Below, piece after piece: positions 7,443 through 14,751 of a stretch of 64,000 nucleotides of DNA. The notes under the pieces were generated by a model. It made no database searches. It had not been told where the DNA came from and worked only from the letters and a program-made list of their open reading frames with translations. The position numbers and the translations under genes were made by a program. This DNA is from Streptomyces cavernicola (GTDB taxonomy: Bacteria > Actinomycetota > Actinomycetes > Streptomycetales > Streptomycetaceae). Positions within the stretch are counted from its first letter, which is position 1. Each line of letters opens with the position of its first letter. The stretch lies in the NCBI RefSeq assembly GCF_029968035.1, contig NZ_JASCIQ010000034.1, positions 32,146-96,145 on the forward strand, written 5' to 3'.

Positions 7443-8243
7443 TCACATGACGCGGACGGCTCCGTCGGCCGGGTAGCCCGACAGGTCCTGGATGACGACG
7501 CCCTTGCTGGGGTTGGCGGCGTCGAGGTACTGGCCGTCACCGATGTACACACCCGTGTGGTACGCGGAGCCCTTGCCGCCCCAGTACAGGATGTCGCCGA
7601 CCTGGAGGTTGGCGGTGCCGACCTCGGTGCCGACCATCGACTGGTCCTGGGAGACACGCGGCAGGTCGATGCCGGCCTGCTTGTAGGCGGCCTGGACGAG
7701 GGCCGAGCAGTCCCACGAGTCGGGGCCGGTGGAGCCCATGACGTAGGCGTCGCCGAGCTGGGCCTTCAGGAAGCCGATGACGGCGCCCATGCTGCCGCTG
7801 ACGGGCGCGACGGAGTCGGCGGTGCCGGAGGCGGTGTCGGAGACGGCGCTGAGCGTCTGGCGCTCGGCGGCGCGTGCGGCACGCTCCTCGGCGGCGCGCT
7901 CCTTCGCCTCCTTCTCGGCCTTGGCCTTGGCGATCGCCTTGGCCTTGGCCTTCTTGGCCTCCTTGGCGGCCTTCGCGGCTGCGGCGTCCTGCTCGGCCTG
8001 CAGCTTGTAGGAGTCCGCAGCCTGCTGCGTGGCGTCCGCGCTCGCGGCCACCTTGGTGGCCAGCTCGGTGGTGAGCGTGGGCATCTCGATGGTCTCGGTC
8101 ACCGGCTCGGCCGCGTGCGCCGAACCGGCGGAGCCGGCCACCGCGAGGGTGCTGAGGACGCCACCGGCAACTCCGGCGCGCAGCTTCGTGGCTCGCTGCG
8201 GGCGGGGCTTCCGGTGGCTGGGTATGTGAGCGGTGTGGGACAT
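7443..8243 (-). CDS. Secreted NlpC/P60 (C40) peptidoglycan hydrolase
   Basis: The 266-residue protein begins with a Tat/Sec-like basic N-region (RKPRPQRATK), a hydrophobic core (GGVLSTLAVAGSAG) and a cut near AHAA-EP (residue 45-46). Residues 65-130 are an Ala/Lys/Glu-rich coiled coil. The C40 domain follows, with nucleophile Cys179 in SWDCSALVQAAY, His229 in AYHTGVYIG and Asn244 as the likely third polar residue. It should cut stem peptides of peptidoglycan at the cell surface. The start is ATG 8243, but the only GGAGG lies about 17 bases upstream, which is unusually far; no in-frame standard start lies closer. I looked for a ydaO/c-di-AMP riboswitch in its leader and found none. Confidence 0.92.
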   Translation of the reverse strand: MSHTAHIPSHRKPRPQRATKLRAGVAGGVLSTLAVAGSAGSAHAAEPVTETIEMPTLTTELATKVAASADATQQAADSYKLQAEQDAAAAKAAKEAKKAKAKAIAKAKAEKEAKERAAEERAARAAERQTLSAVSDTASGTADSVAPVSGSMGAVIGFLKAQLGDAYVMGSTGPDSWDCSALVQAAYKQAGIDLPRVSQDQSMVGTEVGTANLQVGDILYWGGKGSAYHTGVYIGDGQYLDAANPSKGVVIQDLSGYPADGAVRVM

Positions 8244-8375
8244 GAGTACAACCGCTATCAGGGCCTCCGGGTTCCCTTCAAGAAACGTGTGGTGCGCCAC
8301 AGTTACGTGCCCGTGGCGTGAATCCCGGGCGTGTCGGCCTTTATTGACGCCGTAACGGGCAATGCGGACACCACG

Positions 8376-8391
8376 GATCACGCCTGTGATC
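8376..8391. promoter_or_regulatory. 16-bp dyad GATCAC-N4-GTGATC
   Basis: This perfect inverted repeat lies about 130 bp upstream of the NlpC/P60 start. It shares the GATCAC core with boxes nearer nuoA. It could be an operator; no binding protein can be named. Confidence 0.35.
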
Positions 8392-8772
8392 ATTGTGTTT
8401 CTGGGTTACGTCCCATTTGCCCTGCGCTTACCATCCGATTCGGTCGATGGCCAAGCCCGAGGTTCACGACGAATCAGTAACGTGGCATAGGTCACGGAAA
8501 GGTCACCGGCGGAACGGGTAGTCGAGGGCGAACATCCGGGCTTTCCCTGGGCAGTTGACGGGGTGTTCGCTATGGAATGTCCGATGCGAACCGCTATGTC
8601 ATGTGAACGTGCCGCGCCCGTCGTGACCGCGGGGTGCCCCGAATGTGTGTGTGAAGTGCACGGCGGGGGTGGGTGGTTGGCCCCGTGGGACCCCTGTCGC
8701 CCGCCCTCTTTTCGCGGGCTCGACGGCCGCCTCCGCCGGATCGCCGGCGGCTCCGTCCGCTCGCGCCCGCTG

Positions 8773-8907
8773 CTCGTCGACCGGCGACTGCTCGCGCCTG
8801 CCGTTCGCCGTCCACTCGTCGCCCGTCGGCTGCTCGCGCCCGTCGCTCGTCGCCCGTTGATCGCTTGCGCCCGCTGCTTGTCGCCCGTTGACCGGCGCGC
8901 GCCGCTC
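8773..8907. repeat. Degenerate 31-bp tandem repeat
   Basis: Units begin CTCGTCG(C/A)CCG and end near GCGCC(C/T)G. They start at 8773 (42 bp, with an 11-bp insert), 8815, 8846 and 8877 (the last as CTTGTCGCCCG). Units two and three are exactly 31 bp. A partial unit precedes them from about 8755. The plus strand is strongly pyrimidine-rich. A 31-bp period shifts reading frame at every unit, so the repeat is unlikely to code for protein. Confidence 0.6.
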
Positions 8908-9350
8908 GCCGTCCCTCGCTCGGGCCCGCTCGCCCTCGCTCGCGCCCGCTCGTGAACGTGTGCACGCGTTCCCTCGCGGCCGGATCCCATCAGCCCCTTG
9001 TGCCCCACCCGTCACATCGGCATCACAGGTTCGCCGGGCGGCTTCACGTGCGTCGCGCATCCAACTTCCTTACGGAAGCCGTCCGCTCGGCCTGGCACTC
9101 GGTGCCGTGATCGCCGGCGACCCCTCCCCGCACGGCAGGCCGGGCTTCAATACCAGCCACTTCTGTCCAGCGCCAATTTGCTTGCAAGGGGCACCTCTTG
9201 ATAGTGCCGCACCCCTCCCGACCAGGCACGATGAGTACGGATGTCACCTCTAGTGATCACTTCGGTGCTTCGCGTATGAAGATCACCGCTCATCCGACTT
9301 CATGATCCTTCGTCAGGTGGTGGAGATCACAAAGTCGTTGTCGTACCCCG

Positions 9351-9382
9351 TGTCGCAGATCACAGACCGGCGGGCATAGGAT
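9351..9382 (+). promoter_or_regulatory. Probable nuoA promoter
   Basis: TAGGAT at 9377-9382 is a good vegetative -10 (TAnnnT). The -35 candidate around 9350-9356 (TGTCGC) is weak and about 20 bases upstream. Transcription would start near 9389, about 125 bases before the nuoA start codon and just before the Rex-type site. Confidence 0.5.
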
Positions 9383-9398
9383 GCGGGGCAGTTGGGCT

Positions 9399-9414
9399 TG
9401 TGAACTGCCTCACA
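9399..9414. promoter_or_regulatory. Rex operator-like site upstream of nuoA
   Basis: TGTGAACTGCCTCACA at 9399-9414 has the exact arms TGTGA-N6-TCACA and the TGTGAAC left half of the Streptomyces Rex operator (TGTGAACNNNTTCACA). Rex is known to sense NADH/NAD+ and to control nuo and cyd genes in S. coelicolor. The site lies 10-25 bases after the inferred transcription start, suited to repression by roadblock. Confidence 0.75.
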
Positions 9415-9514
9415 TAACCGTGATCTTCGTGGTCTTCGGGGGCTTAGGGGGTTGGCAGGTCCTTCAGGTCCGTCCGCCGAAGCAGTCAATGTCGACTGAG
9501 AGGAGCGAGGAGCG

Positions 9515-9874
9515 GTGAACGCGTATGCGCCCATCCTCGTATTGGGAGCCCTAGGCGCCGGCTTTGCGATCTTCTCCGTGGTCATGGCCACGCTCATCGG
9601 TCCAAAGCGCTACAACCGAGCCAAGCTCGAGGCCTACGAATGCGGCATCGAGCCGACGCCGACGCCGGCCGGCGGAGGGCGTTTCCCGATCAAGTACTAC
9701 CTGACGGCGATGCTCTTCATCATCTTCGATATCGAGATCGTCTTCCTCTACCCCTGGGCGGTCACCTTCGACGCCCTGGGGATTTTCGGGCTCGTGGAGA
9801 TGCTGCTCTTCGTGCTCACCGTCTTCGTGGCCTACGCGTACGTCTGGCGTCGCGGCGGCCTGGAATGGGACTGA
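9515..9874 (+). CDS. nuoA: NADH-quinone oxidoreductase subunit A (NuoA)
   Basis: This membrane subunit of respiratory complex I has three TM helices in 119 residues. YECGIEPT in the first loop is the conserved Cys-containing stretch near the quinone channel. FDIEIVFLYPW in helix 2 carries the Asp and Glu conserved in the family. The start is GTG 9515 with GGAG repeats (AGAGGAGCGAGGAGC) just upstream. It is the first gene of a 14-gene operon; nuoB follows after 18 bp. Control is probably by Rex. Confidence 0.97.
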   Translation: MNAYAPILVLGALGAGFAIFSVVMATLIGPKRYNRAKLEAYECGIEPTPTPAGGGRFPIKYYLTAMLFIIFDIEIVFLYPWAVTFDALGIFGLVEMLLFVLTVFVAYAYVWRRGGLEWD

Positions 9875-9892
9875 GGGGCTGAGGGGGCACCT

Positions 9893-10447
9893 ATGGGACT
9901 CGAAGAGAAGCTGCCGAGCGGCTTTCTGCTGACCACTGTCGAACAGGCCGCGGGCTGGGTGCGCAAGTCATCCGTCTTCCCCGCCACCTTCGGCCTCGCC
10001 TGCTGCGCCATCGAGATGATGACGACAGGCGCCGGGCGGTACGACCTCGCCCGCTTCGGCATGGAGGTCTTCCGCGGATCGCCGCGCCAGGCCGACCTGA
10101 TGATCGTCGCCGGCCGTGTCAGCCAGAAGATGGCGCCCGTCCTGCGCCAGGTCTACGACCAGATGCCGAATCCCAAGTGGGTTATTTCCATGGGGGTTTG
10201 TGCGTCCTCGGGCGGAATGTTCAACAACTACGCGATCGTCCAGGGCGTCGACCACGTCGTGCCCGTGGACATCTATCTGCCCGGCTGTCCGCCACGGCCC
10301 GAGATGCTGATGGACGCGATCCTCAAGCTCCACCAGAAGATCCAGTCCTCCAAGCTCGGCGTGAACGCCGAGGAGGCGGCCCGCGAGGCGGAGGAAGCGG
10401 CGCTCAAGGCGCTCCCCACCATCGAGATGAAGGGGCTGCTGCGGTGA
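9893..10447 (+). CDS. nuoB: NADH-quinone oxidoreductase subunit B (NuoB)
   Basis: This 184-residue peripheral subunit holds the terminal 4Fe-4S cluster N2 that reduces quinone. Ligands are the tandem Cys37-Cys38 (GLACCAIEMM), Cys103 (GVCASSGG) and Cys132 (PGCPPRPE). The C-terminal 30 residues are an Ala/Glu-rich helix beyond the core. The stop overlaps the GTG start of nuoC. Three more bases separate this form from NuoB2 in motif detail: here the third ligand is in CASSGGMF, whereas NuoB2 has CSNCGGPY. Confidence 0.97.
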   Translation: MGLEEKLPSGFLLTTVEQAAGWVRKSSVFPATFGLACCAIEMMTTGAGRYDLARFGMEVFRGSPRQADLMIVAGRVSQKMAPVLRQVYDQMPNPKWVISMGVCASSGGMFNNYAIVQGVDHVVPVDIYLPGCPPRPEMLMDAILKLHQKIQSSKLGVNAEEAAREAEEAALKALPTIEMKGLLR

Positions 10448-11220
10448 GCGAGAGCAACAACGGCAACAACGGCAACAAGAGCAACAACGGCAACAACAAC
10501 GGCGTGAACCCCGAGAAGGACCTCGGCACGCAGAACCTCCCCGGCCAGCGCGGCGACCACGGCGAGGAGATCCGCGTCCAGCGCGGCATGTTCGGCGCCA
10601 ACAACGGCGGCGACACCTCCGGCTACGGCGGCCTGGTCCGCTCCGTACGCCTGCCCGGCGCCTCCTCCCGGCCATACGGCGGCTGGTTCGACGAGGTCGC
10701 GGACGAGCTGGAGGGCGCCCTTGAGGAGCAGGACCTGCTCCCCGAGAACGCCATCGAGAAGACCGTCGTCGACCGCGACGAGCTCACCTTCCACATCGCC
10801 CGCGAGCACCTCGTCCGCGTCGCGAAGACCCTGCGCGACGACCCGGCGCTCCGCTTCGAGCTGTGCACCGGCGTCTCCGGAGTGCACTACCCGGAGGACA
10901 AGGGCCGCGAGCTGCACGCCGTCTACCACCTGCGCTCGATCACCCACGGCCGCCTGATCCGCCTGGAGGTCAGCGCCCCGGACGACGACCGGCACGTGCC
11001 GTCCCTGGTCCCCGTGTACCCGACCAACGACTGGCACGAGCGCGAGACCTACGACTTCTTCGGGCTGATCTTCGACGGGCACCCGGCCCTCACCCGGATC
11101 ATGATGCCGGACGACTGGCAGGGCTTCCCGCAGCGCAAGGACTACCCGCTCGGCGGCATTCCCGTCGAGTACAAGGGCGCCCAGATCCCGGCTCCCGACC
11201 AGCGGAGGTCGTACAGCTGA
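10444..11220 (+). CDS. nuoC: NADH-quinone oxidoreductase subunit C (NuoC)
   Basis: This peripheral scaffold subunit contacts NuoD and NuoB. The 258-residue protein starts at GTG 10444 inside the nuoB stop (GTGA). The first 20 residues are strikingly Asn/Gly-rich (SESNNGNNGNKSNNGNNNG), encoded by repeated AAC/GGC. The conserved 30-kDa domain lies at about 85-245, ending with NDWHERETYDFFGLIFDGHP and LRKDYPLGG-like residues (FPQRKDYPLGGIP). NuoC and NuoD are separate here, unlike the fused NuoCD of E. coli. Confidence 0.96.
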   Translation: MSESNNGNNGNKSNNGNNNGVNPEKDLGTQNLPGQRGDHGEEIRVQRGMFGANNGGDTSGYGGLVRSVRLPGASSRPYGGWFDEVADELEGALEEQDLLPENAIEKTVVDRDELTFHIAREHLVRVAKTLRDDPALRFELCTGVSGVHYPEDKGRELHAVYHLRSITHGRLIRLEVSAPDDDRHVPSLVPVYPTNDWHERETYDFFGLIFDGHPALTRIMMPDDWQGFPQRKDYPLGGIPVEYKGAQIPAPDQRRSYS

Positions 11221-12554
11221 TGTCAGCATCCAACGCAACGTCCCACGCCTCCGGCCGGGAGACCACCGAAGGCACCGTCTACACCGTCACCGGCGGCGAC
11301 TGGGACGAGGTCGTCGAGCAGGCGGCGAAGTCCGACGACGAGCGCATCATCGTCAACATGGGCCCCCAACACCCGTCCACGCACGGGGTGTTGCGCCTGA
11401 TCCTGGAGATCGACGGCGAGACCGTCACCGAGGCCCGCTGCGGCATCGGCTATCTGCACACGGGCATCGAGAAGAACCTCGAGTACCGCACGTGGACGCA
11501 GGGCACCACGTTCGTGACGCGCATGGACTACCTGACGCCGTTCTACAACGAGACGGCGTACTGCCTGGCCGTGGAGAAGCTCCTCGGCATCGAGAACGAG
11601 ATCCCGGACCGCGCCTCGGTCATCCGCGTGCTCCTGATGGAGCTCAACCGGATGTCCTCGCACCTCGTCGCCCTCGCCACCGGCGGCATGGAGCTCGGCG
11701 CCACCACGATCATGATCTACGGCTTCCGCGACCGTGAACTCATCCTCGACATCTACGAGTTGATCACCGGCCTGCGGATGAACCACGCGTACATCCGCCC
11801 CGGCGGACTCGCCCAGGACCTGCCGCCCGGCGCGGTGGACCAGATCCGCGAGTTCGTGAAGAAGATGCAGAAGAACCTTCCCGAGTACGACAAGCTCGCC
11901 ACCGGGAACCCCATCTTCAAGGGCCGCATGCAGGACGTCGGCTACCTCGACCTGGCCGGCTGCATGGCCCTCGGCGCCACCGGACCGATCCTCCGCTCCA
12001 CGGGCCTGCCGCACGACCTGCGCAAGACCGACCCGTACTGCGGCTACGAGACGTACGACTTCGAGGTCCCCACCGCCGACACCTGCGACTCCTACGGGCG
12101 GTTCCTGATCCGCCTCGAGGAGATGCGCCAGTCGCTGCGGATCGTCGAGCAGTGCCTCGACCGCCTGGAGCCCGGCCCGGTGATGGTCGGCGACAAGAAG
12201 ATCGCCTGGCCCGCCCAACTGGCCCTCGGCCCGGACGGGTTGGGCAACTCGCTCGACCACATCAAGAAGATCATGGGCACCTCCATGGAGGCCCTGATCC
12301 ACCACTTCAAGCTGGTGACGGAGGGCTTCCGGGTCCCGCCGGGACAGGCGTACGCCGCGGTGGAGTCGCCCAAGGGCGAGCTCGGCGTGCACGTCGTCTC
12401 GGACGGCGGCACCCGCCCCTTCCGGGTCCACTTCCGCGACCCGTCCTTCACCAACCTGCAGGCCATGGCGGCCATGTGCGAAGGCGGCCAGGTCGCCGAC
12501 GTGATCGTCGCCGTCGCATCCATCGACCCCGTGATGGGAGGCGTCGACCGGTGA
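11220..12554 (+). CDS. nuoD: NADH-quinone oxidoreductase subunit D (NuoD)
   Basis: This 49-kDa subunit forms the quinone pocket with NuoB. It has 444 residues, starting at ATG 11220, which overlaps the nuoC stop by one base. Family signatures are VNMGPQHPSTHGVLR (quinone-pocket His), GYLHTGIEKNLE, the Tyr of NETAYCLAVEK, and CDSYGRFLIRLEEM. The C-terminus (DPVMGGVDR) is intact. It is the only nuoD in the window: the second nuo cluster has none, so this protein is the only local candidate to serve both. Confidence 0.97.
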   Translation: MSASNATSHASGRETTEGTVYTVTGGDWDEVVEQAAKSDDERIIVNMGPQHPSTHGVLRLILEIDGETVTEARCGIGYLHTGIEKNLEYRTWTQGTTFVTRMDYLTPFYNETAYCLAVEKLLGIENEIPDRASVIRVLLMELNRMSSHLVALATGGMELGATTIMIYGFRDRELILDIYELITGLRMNHAYIRPGGLAQDLPPGAVDQIREFVKKMQKNLPEYDKLATGNPIFKGRMQDVGYLDLAGCMALGATGPILRSTGLPHDLRKTDPYCGYETYDFEVPTADTCDSYGRFLIRLEEMRQSLRIVEQCLDRLEPGPVMVGDKKIAWPAQLALGPDGLGNSLDHIKKIMGTSMEALIHHFKLVTEGFRVPPGQAYAAVESPKGELGVHVVSDGGTRPFRVHFRDPSFTNLQAMAAMCEGGQVADVIVAVASIDPVMGGVDR

Positions 12555-13378
12555 CCGATGTATCGCTCGGGATGCCCCAACTCCCGGCCCCCGACTACCC
12601 GGCCGACGTCCGCGCCCGGCTCGAGGCGGACGCCCGCGAGGTGATCGCCCGCTACCCGGACTCCCGCTCGGCGCTGCTCCCGCTGCTGCACCTCGTGCAG
12701 TCCGAGGAAGGGCACGTCACCCGGACCGGCATGCAGTTCTGCGCCGACGTGCTCGGCCTCACCACCGCCGAGGTCACCGCCGTCGCCACCTTCTACACGA
12801 TGTACCGCCGCAAGCCGAGCGGCGACTACCAAGTCGGCGTCTGCACCAACACGTTGTGCGCCGTCATGGGCGGCGACGCCATCTTCGAGGAGCTGAAGCA
12901 GCACCTCGGCGTCGGCAACGACGAGACCACCGAGGACGGCAAGGTCACCCTCGAACACATCGAGTGCAACGCCGCCTGCGACTACGCCCCCGTGGTGATG
13001 GTCAACTGGGAGTTCTTCGACAACCAGACCCCCCAGTCGGCCAAGCAGCTCGTGGACGACCTGCGCGCGGGCCGTACCGTCGAGCCCACTCGCGGCGCCC
13101 CGATCTGCACGTTCAAGGAGACCGCCCGCATCCTCGCCGGGTTCCCGGACGAGCGCGAAGGCGCCGTCGAAGCCGGTGGCGCCGCAGGCCCCGCCTCGCT
13201 CATCGGGCTCCGCCTGGCCAGGGGCGAGGCCGTCCCCGCGCGCGTGGTCCACCCCCGCGGCGAGGCCCCGCAGGGCGAGTCGCCCGCCGAGCACCTCAGC
13301 TCGCACGACGCACCGCAGCAGACGTCGGCCTCGGACCCGGACCACCCGGCCGGACCCACCGCCGAGGAGGGGGAGTGA
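12551..13378 (+). CDS. nuoE: NADH-quinone oxidoreductase subunit E (NuoE)
   Basis: The thioredoxin-fold subunit carries the 2Fe-2S cluster N1a and pairs with NuoF. Ligands are Cys98 and Cys103 (VCTNTLC) and Cys139 and Cys143 (ECNAAC). The 275-residue form is longer than usual (about 170-200) because of a Pro/Glu/Ser-rich C-terminal tail from about residue 205. The start is GTG 12551, four bases before the end of nuoD. It is part of the NADH-input module missing from the second cluster. Confidence 0.96.
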   Translation: MTDVSLGMPQLPAPDYPADVRARLEADAREVIARYPDSRSALLPLLHLVQSEEGHVTRTGMQFCADVLGLTTAEVTAVATFYTMYRRKPSGDYQVGVCTNTLCAVMGGDAIFEELKQHLGVGNDETTEDGKVTLEHIECNAACDYAPVVMVNWEFFDNQTPQSAKQLVDDLRAGRTVEPTRGAPICTFKETARILAGFPDEREGAVEAGGAAGPASLIGLRLARGEAVPARVVHPRGEAPQGESPAEHLSSHDAPQQTSASDPDHPAGPTAEEGE

Positions 13379-14751
13379 TGACCGTGTCCACCGCCTACGG
13401 GGGCTCCCGTCCGGAGACCGGAGGAGAGCACAGCCCCGAGAAGCTGCTCGCCCCCGTCCTCTCCGCGTTCTGGGACGACGACCGCCCCTGGTCCCTGGAC
13501 ACCTACCGCAGGCACGAGGGGTACGAAGGCCTCCGCAAGGCCCTCGCCATGTCCCCGGACGACCTCATCGCGTACGTGAAGGACGCAGGGCTGCGCGGCC
13601 GTGGCGGCGCCGGCTTCCCCACCGGGATGAAGTGGCAGTTCATCCCGCAGGGCGACGGAAAACCGCACTATCTAGTTGTCAACGCTGACGAGTCGGAGCC
13701 GGGCACCTGCAAGGACATCCCGCTCCTCTACGCCAATCCGCACAGCCTCATCGAGGGCATCGTGATCGCCTGTTACGCGATCCGGTCGAACCACGCGTTC
13801 ATCTACCTGCGGGGTGAAGTCGTCCCCGTGCTGCGACGGTTGCACGAGGCCGTACGAGAGGCGTACGAGGCGGGATATCTGGGGAACGACGTCCTGGGAT
13901 CAGGACTCGATCTTGAACTCACTGTGCACGCCGGCGCCGGGGCGTACATCTGTGGCGAGGAAACCGCGCTGCTCGACTCTCTCGAAGGACGGCGTGGCCA
14001 GCCCCGGCTGCGACCCCCCTTCCCCGCTGTCGCCGGTCTGTACGCCTGCCCCACTGTGGTGAACAACGTCGAGTCCATCGCGTCGGTTCCCGCGATCCTG
14101 AACAAGGGCAAGGACTGGTTCAGGTCCATGGGCAGCGAGAAGTCCCCGGGCTTCACGCTCTACTCGCTCAGCGGCCATGTCGCATCGCCCGGCCAGTACG
14201 AGGCCCCGCTCGGCATCACGCTCCGCCAGCTCCTCGACATGAGCGGCGGCATGAGGCCGGGCCACCGCCTCAAGTTCTGGACGCCGGGCGGCAGTTCGAC
14301 CCCGATGTTCACCGACGAGCACCTGGACGTCCCGCTCGACTACGAGGGCGTCGGTGCCGCCGGATCGATGCTCGGCACCAAGGCCCTGCAGTGCTTCGAC
14401 GAGACCACCTGCGTCGTCCGCGCCGTCACCCGCTGGACCGAGTTCTACGCCCACGAGTCCTGCGGCAAGTGCACCCCCTGCCGTGAAGGGACGTACTGGC
14501 TCGTCCAGTTGCTCCGCGACATCGAGGCGGGCAAGGGCACGATGTCCGACCTCGACAAGCTGAACGACATCGCCGACAACATCAACGGCAAGTCCTTCTG
14601 CGCCCTCGGCGACGGCGCCGCCTCGCCGATCTTCTCCTCCCTGAAGTACTTCCGCGCGGAGTACGAGGAGCACATCACCGGCAGGGGCTGCCCCTTCGAC
14701 CCCGCCAAGTCGACCCTCTGGGCCGACAAGCACACGGAGGTGAACGCATGA
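13378..14751 (+). CDS. nuoF: NADH-quinone oxidoreductase subunit F (NuoF)
   Basis: This is the NADH- and FMN-binding subunit, the electron entry point. It has 457 residues. The FMN/NADH glycine loop is GLRGRGGAGFPTGMKW at 71-86. AYICGEETALL and the 4Fe-4S N3 motif Cys362-x2-Cys365-x2-Cys368 (CGKCTPC) with Cys408 are present. The start is ATG 13378 (or GTG 13375), overlapping the nuoE stop. GGAGGGGG just upstream within nuoE is a strong ribosome site. Confidence 0.97.
   Translation: MTVSTAYGGSRPETGGEHSPEKLLAPVLSAFWDDDRPWSLDTYRRHEGYEGLRKALAMSPDDLIAYVKDAGLRGRGGAGFPTGMKWQFIPQGDGKPHYLVVNADESEPGTCKDIPLLYANPHSLIEGIVIACYAIRSNHAFIYLRGEVVPVLRRLHEAVREAYEAGYLGNDVLGSGLDLELTVHAGAGAYICGEETALLDSLEGRRGQPRLRPPFPAVAGLYACPTVVNNVESIASVPAILNKGKDWFRSMGSEKSPGFTLYSLSGHVASPGQYEAPLGITLRQLLDMSGGMRPGHRLKFWTPGGSSTPMFTDEHLDVPLDYEGVGAAGSMLGTKALQCFDETTCVVRAVTRWTEFYAHESCGKCTPCREGTYWLVQLLRDIEAGKGTMSDLDKLNDIADNINGKSFCALGDGAASPIFSSLKYFRAEYEEHITGRGCPFDPAKSTLWADKHTEVNA

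Larger units (their letters stand above)
8244..9514. other. Long non-coding region between nlpC/P60 gene and nuoA
   Basis: About 1.27 kb separates these divergent genes. Frames on both strands are low-complexity Arg/Ala/Pro strings without ribosome sites, so I call no gene. It holds the leader of the NlpC/P60 gene, a GATCAC dyad at 8376-8391, a degenerate tandem repeat around 8773-8907, several further GATCAC boxes from 9255 on, and the nuoA promoter with a Rex-type site. Confidence 0.7.

Noticed and set aside
8244..8560. A possible ydaO (c-di-AMP) riboswitch before the NlpC/P60 gene
   Set aside because: Such riboswitches precede some Streptomyces wall hydrolases, but I could not find the conserved motifs in this leader. 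A covariance-model search (Rfam ydaO-yuaA) would decide.
8563..8955. Open frame of 130 codons in the nlpC/P60-nuoA gap
   Set aside because: It consists of the 31-bp repeat translated to Arg/Leu/Pro strings. No start signal exists and the unit length breaks the frame.
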